A stretch of 64,000 bases of DNA, from assembly GCF_005860795.2 (NCBI RefSeq), contig NZ_CP058350.1, positions 1,456,501-1,520,500 of the forward strand, written 5' to 3'. This document shows, piece by piece, positions 24,446 to 34,472 of the stretch. Position 1 is the first letter of the stretch, and each line of letters begins with the position of its first letter. The translations under genes were made by a program, and so were the position numbers. The notes under the pieces were generated by a model. It was given only the letters and a program-made list of their open reading frames with translations, did no database searches and had not been told where the DNA came from. The DNA is from Peteryoungia desertarenae (GTDB lineage Bacteria; Pseudomonadota; Alphaproteobacteria; Rhizobiales; Rhizobiaceae).

Positions 24446-26146
24446 ATGGATACGCGAACCTACATGGAGGACAACCTGAAGGTCATCGCGACGGAACTGC
24501 CGGTGAATGCCATCCTGCATTTCTGGCTGAAGGCCATCAGCCCCGACCAGCCGGGCTCGGTGTCGCTCCGCAACAGTGACGGAAAGTTCGGCGAGGTGCA
24601 GGCGGTCAATGCCGAGGAGCATTCCTTTCGCATCTATCAGATATTCGGCGGTGGCGAGGTTGAATGCGTCTATGATCCCGCAATGACCTCGCTTTCGGTG
24701 GCCTATTGGTTCACGCCCCACGACGTGCTGGAAACAGGCATCACCGTCTTGCACACGAACCCGGCCAATGAGGCGCCGGACCTGCCACATGGCTATCATT
24801 TTCGTCCGCCTTTCGGCTGGATGAATGATCCGAACGGCTTTGGCCGCTTCGGCGGACGACCGCATCTTTTCTACCAGCACTATTCGCATGGCCGGATCTG
24901 GAACAACATGCATTGGGGCCATGCCGTTTCCGCCGATTACCTGCGCTGGCGCCATCTGCCGGTTTTTCTCTTCCCGTCGGAAGCCGTGACTGTCAGGCCC
25001 GATATGCGCGGAGGTGCTTTCTCGGGTTCGGCGATTGCTCTTCCGAATGGGCCCGGCATCCGCGTCTTCTTCACGGAAAAGATCGCCGAGCGTACGCCCG
25101 AGCAGGAAATCCAGATGACCGCCACCTCCGGCGATCTCTTCAGTGCCGGTGCGGCTGAGGTGCTGCTGGGGGAGAGACCTGACGGCGAGGGGCTGACCCC
25201 CGATTTTCGCGACCCCTATGTCTTCCGCGGACCCGACGGCCTGTGGAAGATGCTGCTTGGCAGCCAGAGCGACCAAGGCGGCGTTATACTGCTTTACGAG
25301 ACCGAGGATGGCACGGCGGCCACGGGCTGGCGCTATTGCGGCAAGCTTTTTGTCGAGACGCAGTATCGCACCACTGCGCTGGAATGCCCCTGCCTCCTGC
25401 CGCTGGATGGCGATGCCCGCAACCCGGCCACCCGCTGGGCCCTGATCTATGGACTGATGAATGGCGAGGATAAAGACACCGGACGCCGCAACCTGACCAT
25501 GGTCGATGTCGGCTGGTTCGATGGCCGCCACTTTGCCAAGGAATTCGGTCGCGAACTCGATTTCGGCACGGACAACTACGCCTTCCAGGCTTTCGTTGAT
25601 GGCGACACACCGGTTGGCATCGGCTGGATCGGCAACTGGGCCGATACCGGGCCGGCGATCGATTTTCCAAGCGCCATGAGCCTGCCGCGCACCCTGAAGA
25701 TCGAGGACGGAGCCCTGCTGACGCCACCCATCCAGGCCGCCGAAAGCCTGCGGGGGCGGATGCTTGATCGAACCCGTCTGGCTGCCGGCCAGTCGGTTGC
25801 CTTGCCTCACGGTGCCGTCGAAATCCTCTTCGACCTTGCAGAACCGGGCGCCCATTTCCGGCTGGAGCTGGAGCATCCGGAAACCCGTCTGGCGCTGGTC
25901 CAGACGGATGAAGGCATCGAGATCCTGCATGACAATGGCAAACCCGGTCCCCGCTATCTTGGCAAGGGCGCGCGCGGCAGTCGCTTCCGCGTCTTCCTCG
26001 ACTATGGCTCGATCGAGGTCTTTGTCGACCATGGCCGCCATGCCGCCACCAAACGGATCAGTGGCTTTGAGCCCATTCGCGCCGTGAAGCTTCAGACCGA
26101 TGCCGGCATGCTGCAGCGGGCGACCCTCTGGGAAATGCGGCTTTGA
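24446..26146 (+). CDS. Glycoside hydrolase family 32 (beta-fructofuranosidase type), cytoplasmic
   Basis: 566 residues from ATG 24446, chosen for the AGGAGA site 8 bases upstream rather than GTG 24419. Residues about 1-110 form an extra N-terminal domain; the GH32 five-blade propeller starts at PPFGWMNDPNG with the aspartate nucleophile, then FSGSAI, FRDPYVF (transition-state aspartate) and ECPCLLPL (acid/base glutamate). The last 150 residues are the family's beta-sandwich. No signal peptide, so it acts inside the cell on imported fructosides such as sucrose or small fructans. No sugar transporter genes adjoin it. Confidence 0.9.
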   Translation: MDTRTYMEDNLKVIATELPVNAILHFWLKAISPDQPGSVSLRNSDGKFGEVQAVNAEEHSFRIYQIFGGGEVECVYDPAMTSLSVAYWFTPHDVLETGITVLHTNPANEAPDLPHGYHFRPPFGWMNDPNGFGRFGGRPHLFYQHYSHGRIWNNMHWGHAVSADYLRWRHLPVFLFPSEAVTVRPDMRGGAFSGSAIALPNGPGIRVFFTEKIAERTPEQEIQMTATSGDLFSAGAAEVLLGERPDGEGLTPDFRDPYVFRGPDGLWKMLLGSQSDQGGVILLYETEDGTAATGWRYCGKLFVETQYRTTALECPCLLPLDGDARNPATRWALIYGLMNGEDKDTGRRNLTMVDVGWFDGRHFAKEFGRELDFGTDNYAFQAFVDGDTPVGIGWIGNWADTGPAIDFPSAMSLPRTLKIEDGALLTPPIQAAESLRGRMLDRTRLAAGQSVALPHGAVEILFDLAEPGAHFRLELEHPETRLALVQTDEGIEILHDNGKPGPRYLGKGARGSRFRVFLDYGSIEVFVDHGRHAATKRISGFEPIRAVKLQTDAGMLQRATLWEMRL

Positions 26147-26244
26147 AAGCCTCTCGGACAATCTCGTCCGCTCCGGTGCTGTCATCGATCCGTTAGATTG
26201 CAACAATAAGGTTGTCACCGGTCTAGACACGGTGGGCAACGCAG

Positions 26245-27732
26245 ATGAATACCCAGGAAATCCAGTCCAGTAGCCTTCGGGCTGCAAGCCTGTTGGAAGA
26301 GGTGCTGGAACTGCGCGAAGCGGTGTTATCCGAAGCCGTCGTCTTCGAACATCGCTTCGCCGTCGACGACCGCACGCCCGATCAAGCGACACGAAATCTC
26401 GCCCATTATCTCGCGCTTCGCCGGAAGGATCTGCGGATTTTGCAGCGCCGGCTGATGGCGCTTGGCCTTTCCTCGCTCGGCCGATTGGAAGGCCGCGTCT
26501 TGCCGACGCTGGATGCAGTTGCCCATGCGCTGGCAAGCCTCGCCGGTCGCGAAGCCATGGTTAGCTGCCAGAGCGAGACAGCCTTTTTCACAGGCGAATC
26601 CGAACTGACAAAGGCCACAACCGCATTGATGGGCGAGGCGTCTCCTGGACGCCGGACGAGGGTCATGGTGACGCTTCCCGGAACGGCGGCTGAAAACCCG
26701 GAGCTGATCCGGGCTCTTGCCCATGCCGGCATGAACATTGCCCGCATCAACTGCGCCCATGATGGTCCGGATGCCTGGCGGGCCATGACCGCCTTCGTCA
26801 AGGAAGCAGCTCAGGAAACTGGCCGTGAAATCCGCATCCTGATGGATATCGCCGGTCCCAAGATCCGCACGGGCGAGATTTCTGCGCTGAAAAAGAAGGG
26901 CAAGCTGCAGGCCGGTGATCGGATCCGGCTGATTGCGACCGGAACCCCCGAGGCGAACGCAGATCTTCCGTTCGCCGCAGCCGTTTCGCTGCCCGAAATG
27001 GTCACGCGCCTCGCGGTCGGCAATCGGCTTCGTTATGATGACGGCAAGCTTGATGCGGTGGTGGAGGCCGTGAGCGACGGCGAAGCGGTGATCCGCGTCG
27101 AACGCGTGAAAGCCGGTGGCGTCAAGCTGAAGCCGGAAAAGGGCATCAATCTGCCCGACACGGCGCTTGGCCTTTCACCGCTGACGGCCAAGGACGAACT
27201 CGATCTTGCGACGGTGGTCGAATGCGCCGACATGATCGGCTATTCCTTCGTCAGCCGTCCGGACGATATCGACCTCTTGGATGGCGTGCTTGCCCGCCTC
27301 GGTCAGGGGCAAAAGCCGATAGGGCTGATCGCCAAGATCGAGCAGCCGGCAGCGCTTGCCAATCTGCCGGATCTGATGGTTCGTGCCCGGCGTCGCGGCC
27401 CGTTCGGCGTCATGATCGCGCGTGGCGATCTCGCCGCAGAAATCGGTTTCGAGCGGCTCGCCGAAATGCAGGAAGAGATCCTGTGGCTTTGCGAAGCCGC
27501 TTCAGTCCCCTGTGTCTGGGCGACCCAGGTGCTGGAAGACATGGTCAAGGAGGGCATCCCGACCCGTAGCGAGATGACCGATGCGGCCATGGCGGCACGG
27601 GCGGAATGCGTCATGCTCAACAAGGGGCCAGCGATCGTCGATGCGGTATCGCTGCTCGACAGACTTTTGTGCAGGATGGACGAACACGTCTTCAAGAAGA
27701 CGCCGACGCTGCGTGCGTTGAAAAGCTGGTAA
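26245..27732 (+). CDS. Pyruvate kinase family protein, short form lacking the C-terminal domain
   Basis: 495 residues. The first ~135 residues are a helical extension not found in typical pyruvate kinases. The barrel begins at RRTRVMVTLPGTAAENPELIRALAHAGMNIARINCAHDGPD, where the usual NFSH is NCAH. Further motifs: MDIAGPKIRTGEI, LIAKIEQPAALANL with the catalytic lysine, MIARGDLAAEIGFERL, and CVWATQVLEDMVKEGIPTRSEMTDAA. It ends soon after the barrel (CVMLNKGPAIVDAVSLLDRLL), so the allosteric C-terminal domain is missing. It probably makes pyruvate and ATP from phosphoenolpyruvate, but that is an inference because of the altered motifs. Confidence 0.82.
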   Translation: MNTQEIQSSSLRAASLLEEVLELREAVLSEAVVFEHRFAVDDRTPDQATRNLAHYLALRRKDLRILQRRLMALGLSSLGRLEGRVLPTLDAVAHALASLAGREAMVSCQSETAFFTGESELTKATTALMGEASPGRRTRVMVTLPGTAAENPELIRALAHAGMNIARINCAHDGPDAWRAMTAFVKEAAQETGREIRILMDIAGPKIRTGEISALKKKGKLQAGDRIRLIATGTPEANADLPFAAAVSLPEMVTRLAVGNRLRYDDGKLDAVVEAVSDGEAVIRVERVKAGGVKLKPEKGINLPDTALGLSPLTAKDELDLATVVECADMIGYSFVSRPDDIDLLDGVLARLGQGQKPIGLIAKIEQPAALANLPDLMVRARRRGPFGVMIARGDLAAEIGFERLAEMQEEILWLCEAASVPCVWATQVLEDMVKEGIPTRSEMTDAAMAARAECVMLNKGPAIVDAVSLLDRLLCRMDEHVFKKTPTLRALKSW

Positions 27733-27753
27733 GCCTTCGCGGACTATTCATAC

Positions 27754-30700
27754 CTACTCTGCTGCCTGCTTGCGCGAGGATACCTGGGTGATGAAGGCCC
27801 GCATGGCGGCGGGTTTGACCGGCTTGTTCTGCAACGCAATGTTCTGCCGCTCTGCCTCGGCCCGGACATCAGCGGTCCGGTCCGCCGTGATCAGCAGGGC
27901 AGGGATCTCCGCGCCATAGACGGCTCTCAGCCTTAGGACAGCGCCTATCCCGCTTCCGTCACCGAGATGATAATCCACGATGGCGAGATCCGGTGGGTCT
28001 TTCTTCTCGGCGATCAACTGGTCCATTTCCGCAATCGAACCGACACAGGTTACCTCGCAGCCCCAGCCGGAAATCAGAAGCTGCATGCCTTCCAGGATCT
28101 TCGGCTCGTTGTCGATGCAGAGCACACGGAAGCCCTGGAGCGGGATCGCGTTACGATCAATCGATGTGACGGTATTGCCCTTGCGCGTTGCAGGCTTGGA
28201 CAGGTCCAGCGGCATCACGACCTTGAAGGTGGTGCCCTTGCCGGGCCTTGAGGAAATCTCCACCCGGTGGTTCAGCACGCGGGAAATGCGGTCAACGATT
28301 GAAAGACCCAGACCGAGCCCGGACGCGGTGCGCATTCCCTCTTCTAGCCGGGCGAACTCCTTGAACACGGTCTTGAATTTCGATGCTGGAATGCCGATGC
28401 CGGAATCCGTGACCTGGATAACGACATCGCTGCCCTGTCGTCTGGCGCCGATGATGACGCGACCAGCGGGCGTGTATTTGATCGCATTCGACACGAGGTT
28501 CTGGACAAGGCGGCGCAGGAGATTGGGATCCGAGCGCACCGACAGGGATGTCGGCATGATGACGAGTTCGAGATCCTTTTCCCGCGCGACGGGTTGGAAG
28601 TCCGTTTCGATGCGTTCAAAGAGGCCTTGCAAGGGAACAGCCGCAAATCTCGGTTTCATCGCCCCCGTATCAAGCCTTGAGATATCAAGAACCGCGCCCA
28701 GGATGATCTCAACCGATTCAAGCGCGGAATCGATATTGCGGACCAGAGCACTGTTTTCCGAGGCGCCGAGGCGCTCCACCAGCGACGATGAATAAAGACG
28801 GGCGGCGTTCAGTGGCTGGAGAATGTCGTGTCCGGCGGCGGCGAAGAAGCGTGTCTTGGAAAGGTTGGCTTCGTCGGCCGATGCCCGGGCCTCAGCCAGA
28901 GCATGGTTCACCCGGGTCAGTTCCGCCGTGCGCTCGCTGACCCGCTGCTCCAGCGTCTCATTCGCCTGTTTCAATGCCTGGTCGGCAGCAACCTGCGCAG
29001 TGATATCGGTGAAGGTCGCGACAAGACCCTGGTCCGGCATCAGGTTGCAGCGCACTTCGAGAATGCGCTGACCGGCGCCAAGCACCATCTGGAAGGGATG
29101 GTCGAACTGGTGGAAGATCTTCGCCAGCGCCTCTTCGTCGTCATTGCGCACGTCACCGCGGCGGGCAAGGATCGCAATAATGTCCGAGAGCGGGAAGCCG
29201 ACCTGGCCGACATGCTCGGGAAGATCGAGGAGATTGCGGAACCGCCGGTTCCAGATTGTCAGGCGGTCAGAGGCGTCGAAAACGGCAATCCCCTGATCCA
29301 TCTGCGAGAGCGCAGTCTGCAGCATGTCCTGATTGTATTGTAGCGCTTCGGATGCCTGGTCGAGGAGCCAGACCGTATCGGCCGAACTGTCCTCTGCCTT
29401 CTGCAGGATGAGAGACAGGACGAGGCGCGCGGACGATGAGCCAATGGCACTGCCGAGAAGCTGCTCGGAGAAATGGATGAAGGCCATGTCCGCGAGACTG
29501 TTGTCGTCCAGCTTCTTGCCCACCTTCATTTCATAGGAACGGAAGGAGCGCTGCATCCGCTCCGTGCCGAGATAGCGGGAGATCGCGCTTTTCAATTCGC
29601 CAACGGTGACGCTGGTCTTCCAGCCGCGATCGGCAATATTGCTGCGCGACTGGCGCTTGATGAAGACGCTGGACTGGATACGCTCGACCGGCCTTGGATT
29701 GCGGCTGAGTGAGCCGATGATGAAGGCGAGCGTGTTGACCATCAGGCTGAAGATCGTGACATTGACAAAATTGTCGACCGCCTCGCCCGAAAACATCGAA
29801 AAGCCGGGGAATAGAAAGCCGAGAACGGCAGAAGCAATCCAGGAATGGTCCGTGGTGCCAAGGCTTGGCAGGAACTGCAGATAGGCCCAGACGAAGAAGC
29901 CGGAAGCAAGGCCGGCGATCGCGCCGCGCGCGTTTGCCCGCCGCCACAAAAGACCGCCGAACATGGCCGGCGCAATCTGGGCAATGGCTGAAAAGGACAG
30001 AAGGCCGATACTGGCGAGCCCGGTCGAGCCGTCGGCGGTGCGGAAATAGACATAGCCGAGCAACATGACGCCGAAGATCGCGGTTCGGCGGATATGCAGG
30101 AGGGTCTTCGCAAAATCTGCTCGCTGGCTGGGTGTGCCAAGCAGCTTCTGCCTGAGAAAGATCGGCAGGACCATGTCGTTCGACACCATGATGCCGAGAG
30201 CCACGGAGGCAACAATGACCATTGCGGTCGCAGCCGAGAACCCGCCGATAAAGGTAAACAGCGAAACGAAGCTCGCGCCCTCATGCAGCGAAATCGACAG
30301 GACATAGAGGTCCGGGTCGCCCGTCCCGTTGAATGTCAGCAACCCGGCAACAGCAGCGGGCAGGACAAAGATGTTGATCGCGATCAGGTAAAGCGGCATG
30401 AGAATGCCGGCAAGTTTCAGTTCCCGCTCGGTTCGGTTCTCGACGACCGTCACATGGAACTGCCGTGGCAGCATGATGATCGCAAAAGCCGAGAGCGCAA
30501 TCAGCAGCAGCCATCGACCGGCAGGCGTCTCATGGCCAAGCGCCTCCATGACCATGGGGCTCTCGCTGGCTTGCTGCCAAAGATCGGCAGGACCATCGAA
30601 CATGACGAAAAGCACGAAGAGACCAAGTGTCCAGAACGCCAGGAGCTTGACCACTGATTCCATCGCAATGGCGAGGATGAGGCCATCCTGGTGCTCGGTG

Positions 30701-31260
30701 GCATCGGTATGTCGGGTACCGAAAACGACGGCAAAACAGGCAAGCAGGAAGGCAACGATCAGCGGCAGGTCGATGAAATAGAGATTGCCTGTGCCAATGC
30801 CATAGGCCGTCGGGTCCATGACCGCCGCAACCGAGCTGGAAACGGCCTTCAGCTGAAGCGCGATGTAGGGAACGATACCCACGAGATAGATGATCGTCAC
30901 CATCAGGCCGACGATCGGATTTTTCCCGTAACGTGCGGCAACGAAGTCTGCACCGGAGGTGATGCGCTCACGCTTGGCCAGCTCCACGACACGCCGAAGG
31001 ATGGGCATGCCAAGCGTATACATCAGGATTGGACCGATATAGATCGCGAGAAATTCAAGCCCTCTATCAGCGGCGAGGCCGACACCACCGAAATAAGTCC
31101 AGGACGTACAATAGACCGCAAGGCTGAGGGCATAGACCATTGGCCTGCCACCTGGCGGAACGCCATGGATGCGCGATTTCCGGTCACCGTAGCTCGCAAC
31201 GGCAAACAGAAACAACAGATAGCCCAAGGCTGCGACAACGATGATCCATCCCGGGAGCAC
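27754..31260 (-). CDS. Hybrid sensor histidine kinase/response regulator with Na+/solute symporter domain
   Basis: 1168 residues from GTG 31260 with AGGAGGAG upstream. Residues about 1-500 are a sodium:solute symporter (SSF) domain with about thirteen membrane segments; then a helical linker, a PAS-like domain (about 640-750, ALSQMDQGIAVFDASDRLTIWNRRFRNLL), a coiled coil, HisKA with FFAAAGHDILQPLNAARLYSS (catalytic histidine), HATPase (NAIKYTPAGRV, DSGIGIP, GLGLGLSIV), and a C-terminal receiver with the aspartate in LAIVDYHLGDGSGI. This is the CbrA-like class in which a transporter domain senses or moves nutrients. No partner regulator lies beside it; it converges with the pyruvate kinase gene. 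Confidence 0.92.
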   Translation of the reverse strand: MLPGWIIVVAALGYLLFLFAVASYGDRKSRIHGVPPGGRPMVYALSLAVYCTSWTYFGGVGLAADRGLEFLAIYIGPILMYTLGMPILRRVVELAKRERITSGADFVAARYGKNPIVGLMVTIIYLVGIVPYIALQLKAVSSSVAAVMDPTAYGIGTGNLYFIDLPLIVAFLLACFAVVFGTRHTDATEHQDGLILAIAMESVVKLLAFWTLGLFVLFVMFDGPADLWQQASESPMVMEALGHETPAGRWLLLIALSAFAIIMLPRQFHVTVVENRTERELKLAGILMPLYLIAINIFVLPAAVAGLLTFNGTGDPDLYVLSISLHEGASFVSLFTFIGGFSAATAMVIVASVALGIMVSNDMVLPIFLRQKLLGTPSQRADFAKTLLHIRRTAIFGVMLLGYVYFRTADGSTGLASIGLLSFSAIAQIAPAMFGGLLWRRANARGAIAGLASGFFVWAYLQFLPSLGTTDHSWIASAVLGFLFPGFSMFSGEAVDNFVNVTIFSLMVNTLAFIIGSLSRNPRPVERIQSSVFIKRQSRSNIADRGWKTSVTVGELKSAISRYLGTERMQRSFRSYEMKVGKKLDDNSLADMAFIHFSEQLLGSAIGSSSARLVLSLILQKAEDSSADTVWLLDQASEALQYNQDMLQTALSQMDQGIAVFDASDRLTIWNRRFRNLLDLPEHVGQVGFPLSDIIAILARRGDVRNDDEEALAKIFHQFDHPFQMVLGAGQRILEVRCNLMPDQGLVATFTDITAQVAADQALKQANETLEQRVSERTAELTRVNHALAEARASADEANLSKTRFFAAAGHDILQPLNAARLYSSSLVERLGASENSALVRNIDSALESVEIILGAVLDISRLDTGAMKPRFAAVPLQGLFERIETDFQPVAREKDLELVIMPTSLSVRSDPNLLRRLVQNLVSNAIKYTPAGRVIIGARRQGSDVVIQVTDSGIGIPASKFKTVFKEFARLEEGMRTASGLGLGLSIVDRISRVLNHRVEISSRPGKGTTFKVVMPLDLSKPATRKGNTVTSIDRNAIPLQGFRVLCIDNEPKILEGMQLLISGWGCEVTCVGSIAEMDQLIAEKKDPPDLAIVDYHLGDGSGIGAVLRLRAVYGAEIPALLITADRTADVRAEAERQNIALQNKPVKPAAMRAFITQVSSRKQAAE

Positions 31261-31496
31261 GCATTCTCCTCCTGAACGGCGCCTGGTGCCACTCTAGGTG
31301 ATGTTATTGATTTTTGAAATCTCCCCGCACTTGACCTTAAGTCTGAGACAAGCGTGACAAGCGCGCGGGTTATGCCGGAAAGAATGTAGTCGGGACAAGA
31401 CCTTTCCCGTTTGCGGCAGTTTAATCTTGTATTAACGATAGCTTGGACGCTGGAAGCCCGTTCCGCGTCTGGATCTACTTTAACTGGAGCAGGGGT
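31261..31496. other. Divergent promoter region, hybrid kinase / mscL
   Basis: 236 bases. AT-rich patches near 31300-31325 and 31420-31440 (TTTAATCTTGTATTAACG) could hold the promoters of the two divergent genes. No clear palindrome or riboswitch was seen. Confidence 0.35.
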
Positions 31497-31922
31497 ATGC
31501 TGAACGAATTCAAGACTTTCATCGCACGCGGCAATGTGATGGACCTCGCCGTCGGCGTCATCATCGGCGGCGCCTTCGGACTGATCGTCAACTCGCTGGT
31601 CGAAGACATCGTCATGCCGATTGTCGGCGTGATCTTCGGCGGTTTTGACTTTTCCAACTATTTCCTGCCCCTGAACATCAATGTCACGGCGACGACATTG
31701 GCCGCTGCCCGTGAGCAGGGTGCCGTTTTCGCCTATGGCAATTTCATAACCGTCATCATCAACTTCCTGATCCTCGCCTGGATCATCTTCCTGATGGTCA
31801 AGGGCGTGAACAAGCTTCGCGCCTCCCTCGAGAAAAAGGAGAAGGAAGAAGCGGCAGCCGCTCCACCGCCGGCCGACATCGCGCTCCTGACGGAAATCCG
31901 CGACCTTCTGAAAAAGGGCTGA
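31497..31922 (+). CDS. mscL: Large-conductance mechanosensitive channel
   Basis: 141 residues from ATG 31497 with GGAGCAGGGG upstream. Classic MscL: N-terminal [40 protein letters not shown] (amphipathic helix and first membrane segment with the glycine-rich pore), periplasmic loop, second segment [19 protein letters not shown], and a charged C-terminal helix ending [12 protein letters not shown]. Homopentamer in the inner membrane that opens under membrane tension to release solutes on osmotic downshock. Confidence 0.97.
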   Translation: MLNEFKTFIARGNVMDLAVGVIIGGAFGLIVNSLVEDIVMPIVGVIFGGFDFSNYFLPLNINVTATTLAAAREQGAVFAYGNFITVIINFLILAWIIFLMVKGVNKLRASLEKKEKEEAAAAPPPADIALLTEIRDLLKKG

Positions 31923-32074
31923 GGCGCCCCATCATTCGACACAGGATGGCCGAGGCGCCAAGCGACCTGCGGCCATCCATCACCTGAATCGATTCGTCGC
32001 TCACGGATTGTCATGAGATTTTTGCCCGCTGATCGGCTAGAGCATGGGCAACAGATCTCTGGAGACAAGCATTC

Positions 32075-33244
32075 ATGTCCTTCGTCTATTCGCTGAGCCC
32101 CCGCGCCCTGGCCGCACCGGAAAGCGGCATTGTTGAAATCATCAATTATGCCCGTGGGCGCGATGGGCTCCTGCCGCTTTGGGCAGGTGAAGGCGATCTG
32201 CCGACACCCGATTTCATCAACAGAGCCGCGAGCGAGGCTCTTCTCGGCGGCGAGACCTTCTATACCTGGCAGCGTGGCGTGCCCGAACTGCGTCAGGCCC
32301 TGTCGGCCTATTATCAGCGGCACTTCGCGGTAGACCTGCCGATGGAGCATTTCTACGTGACAGGCTCCGGCATGCAGGCGATTGCACTTGCCGTCCAGGC
32401 GCTGACCTCGCCGGGCGACGAAATGATCTATCTCTCGCCCTGCTGGCCGAACATTGTCTCGGCTATCGACCTGGCAGGCGCGAAGTCAGTCGGTCTGCCA
32501 TTGACCTTTGCCGATGGCGGCTGGTCGCTTGATTTCGAGGCGCTGGAAGCCCGGATCACGCCAAGGACAAAAGCGCTCTTTATCAATACACCCTCCAACC
32601 CGACTGGCTGGACGGCGACGGAGGAGGACCTGAAGACGATCCTCACCATCGCCCGTCGTCACGGGCTTTGGATCCTCGCCGACGAGATCTATGCGCTTTA
32701 TTACTTCGGTGAGGGCGAGCGCGCTCCCTCCTTCCTGGATGTGATGGAAGAGGGTGACCGGGTCATCTTTGCCAATTCCTTCTCCAAAAACTGGTCGATG
32801 ACCGGCTGGCGGGTCGGCTGGCTGGTGGCTCCGCCCGAGATCGGCCAAGTTCTCGAAAACCTGATCCAGTATTCCACCTCGGGTGTTGCCCAGTTCATGC
32901 AGCGCGGTGCTGTCGTGGCGCTGAATGAGGGGGATGGCTTTATTGCCGAGAACATCGTCCGCGCCAGGGCCTCGCGTGACATCCTCTGTGATGCGCTGAT
33001 TGCTACCAACCGCGTCGAGACCCTGAAGCCCGAGGGTGCGCTTTACGCCTTCCTCAAGATCGACGGCATTACGGACAGCCGCAAGGCCGCGCTCGATATC
33101 GTCGACAAGACCGGCGTTGGTCTGGCTCCCGGAACAGCCTTCAGCGAGGGCGGAGCGCCATTTCTGCGCGCCTGCTTCCTGCGCAATCCAAAGCACATCG
33201 AAGATGCCGCCGATCGCTTGAGCCGGTACATTCTCGCACTGTGA
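32075..33244 (+). CDS. Pyridoxal-phosphate aminotransferase, class I/II
   Basis: 389 residues. Fold type I aminotransferase: GEGDLPTPDFI near the N-terminus, YVTGSGMQAIALAVQALTSPGDEMI, LFINTPSNPTGW (PLP-contact asparagine), ILADEIYALYYFGEG, and FANSFSKNWSMTGWRVGWLVAP with the PLP-binding lysine. FLRACFLRNPKHIEDAADRL ends the protein. The amino-acid substrate cannot be decided from sequence alone; similar rhizobial genes are annotated as aspartate or aromatic aminotransferases. Single gene, with galE downstream on the same strand. Confidence 0.9.
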   Translation: MSFVYSLSPRALAAPESGIVEIINYARGRDGLLPLWAGEGDLPTPDFINRAASEALLGGETFYTWQRGVPELRQALSAYYQRHFAVDLPMEHFYVTGSGMQAIALAVQALTSPGDEMIYLSPCWPNIVSAIDLAGAKSVGLPLTFADGGWSLDFEALEARITPRTKALFINTPSNPTGWTATEEDLKTILTIARRHGLWILADEIYALYYFGEGERAPSFLDVMEEGDRVIFANSFSKNWSMTGWRVGWLVAPPEIGQVLENLIQYSTSGVAQFMQRGAVVALNEGDGFIAENIVRARASRDILCDALIATNRVETLKPEGALYAFLKIDGITDSRKAALDIVDKTGVGLAPGTAFSEGGAPFLRACFLRNPKHIEDAADRLSRYILAL

Positions 33245-33280
33245 CAGTGTGGGCGGGTATCGATAAAATTTGAATGATCC

Positions 33281-33305
33281 GGGTAAGGCGGACTTTACCT
33301 TACCC
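33281..33305. promoter_or_regulatory. Inverted repeat between aminotransferase and galE
   Basis: GGGTAAGG, 9-base spacer, CCTTACCC: perfect 8-base inverted repeat. Without a following T-run, it could end the aminotransferase transcript weakly or be an operator about 100 bases before galE. Confidence 0.35.
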
Positions 33306-33408
33306 TCTGATATTCCATGAAAATCCGTCATTTAGGCGAGCTTGGAAACAACTTTTAAGGTGCCATCTGGTTACCTCTTCCCAACAACAAGAAACGGGAA
33401 GAAGAATC

Positions 33409-34440
33409 ATGGCGATCTTGGTAACAGGCGGTGCAGGTTACATCGGCAGCCATATGGTCTGGGCGCTGCTGGATGCCGGTGAAGATGTCGTTGTTGTCGA
33501 CCGGCTGTCGACGGGCTTCCGCTGGGCGGTGGCACCCAAGGCCCGTTTCTATCTCGGGGACATTGGCGACAAGGATCTGTTGAGCCAGATCTTTGTCGAG
33601 AACAGCATCGAGGCGATCGTCCATTTTGCGGGCTCGATTGTCGTGCCGGACTCCGTCAGCGCGCCGCTCGAATATTATGAGAACAACACCTGTAACACCC
33701 GCCGTCTGATTGCCGCAGCCGTTGAGGCCGGGATCGACAAGATCATATTCTCCTCCACTGCAGCCGTCTACGGGACGCCGGATGTCGCGCTGCCGGTTAC
33801 CGAGGATACGCCGCTGCGACCGGAAAACCCCTATGGCCAGTCGAAACTGATGAGCGAGGTGATGCTGCGCGATGCCTCTGCAGCCCATGATCTCCGACAC
33901 GTCGTTTTGCGCTATTTCAACGTGGCCGGCGCCGATATTGCCGGCCGAGCCGGCCAGTCGTCGCTCGGCGCGACGCATCTCCTGAAGGTCGCCTGCGAGG
34001 CAGCCCTTGGAAAGCGCAAGACACTATCCGTCTGGGGCACGGACTATGACACCCATGATGGCACCGGCGTGCGCGACTATATCCATGTGAACGATCTGGT
34101 GGACGCCCATCTGGCTGCCCTGACCTATCTGCGCGAGGGCGGCCCATCAATGACGGCCAATTGCGGCTATGGCGTCGGTTATTCGGTGCTCGACGTGTTG
34201 CGCGCCGTTCGCCAGGCCTGCGGCCATCCCTTTGCCATCGAATATGGCCCGCGCCGTCCCGGCGACGCTGCCTATATCGTGGCGGATTCCAGCCGGGCAC
34301 GCGCCTTGCTGGGCTGGAAACCACGCTACAACGACCTGCGGCTGATCGTGGAATCGGCTCTCGACTGGGAGCGCCGACTGAAGGAAGTGGCAACGCCCGA
34401 TCTCGAAGGTCTGCGCCAGCGTCTGGCCAGCGGCTTCTGA
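33409..34440 (+). CDS. galE: UDP-glucose 4-epimerase
   Basis: 343 residues from ATG 33409, preceded by GGGAAGAAG; the longer frame from 33274 covers the promoter region. Extended short-chain dehydrogenase: NAD-binding VTGGAGYIGSHMVWAL, VVVVDRLSTGFRWAV, AGSIVVPDSVSAPLEYYENN, catalytic IFSSTAAVYG and YGQSK (Tyr-Lys), VLRYFNVAGAD, and YIHVNDLVDAHLAAL. Interconverts UDP-glucose and UDP-galactose for exopolysaccharide and lipopolysaccharide; in rhizobia the gene is often called exoB. No exopolysaccharide cluster adjoins it. Confidence 0.95.
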   Translation: MAILVTGGAGYIGSHMVWALLDAGEDVVVVDRLSTGFRWAVAPKARFYLGDIGDKDLLSQIFVENSIEAIVHFAGSIVVPDSVSAPLEYYENNTCNTRRLIAAAVEAGIDKIIFSSTAAVYGTPDVALPVTEDTPLRPENPYGQSKLMSEVMLRDASAAHDLRHVVLRYFNVAGADIAGRAGQSSLGATHLLKVACEAALGKRKTLSVWGTDYDTHDGTGVRDYIHVNDLVDAHLAALTYLREGGPSMTANCGYGVGYSVLDVLRAVRQACGHPFAIEYGPRRPGDAAYIVADSSRARALLGWKPRYNDLRLIVESALDWERRLKEVATPDLEGLRQRLASGF

Positions 34441-34472
34441 GCCTCTAAAGAAACTCGACGTCAATCGAGGTT

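Noticed and set aside
24344..26536. 730-residue open frame antisense to the GH32 gene
   Set aside because: Arises from high-GC codon use in the real gene; no domain, and the GH32 motifs are on the other strand.
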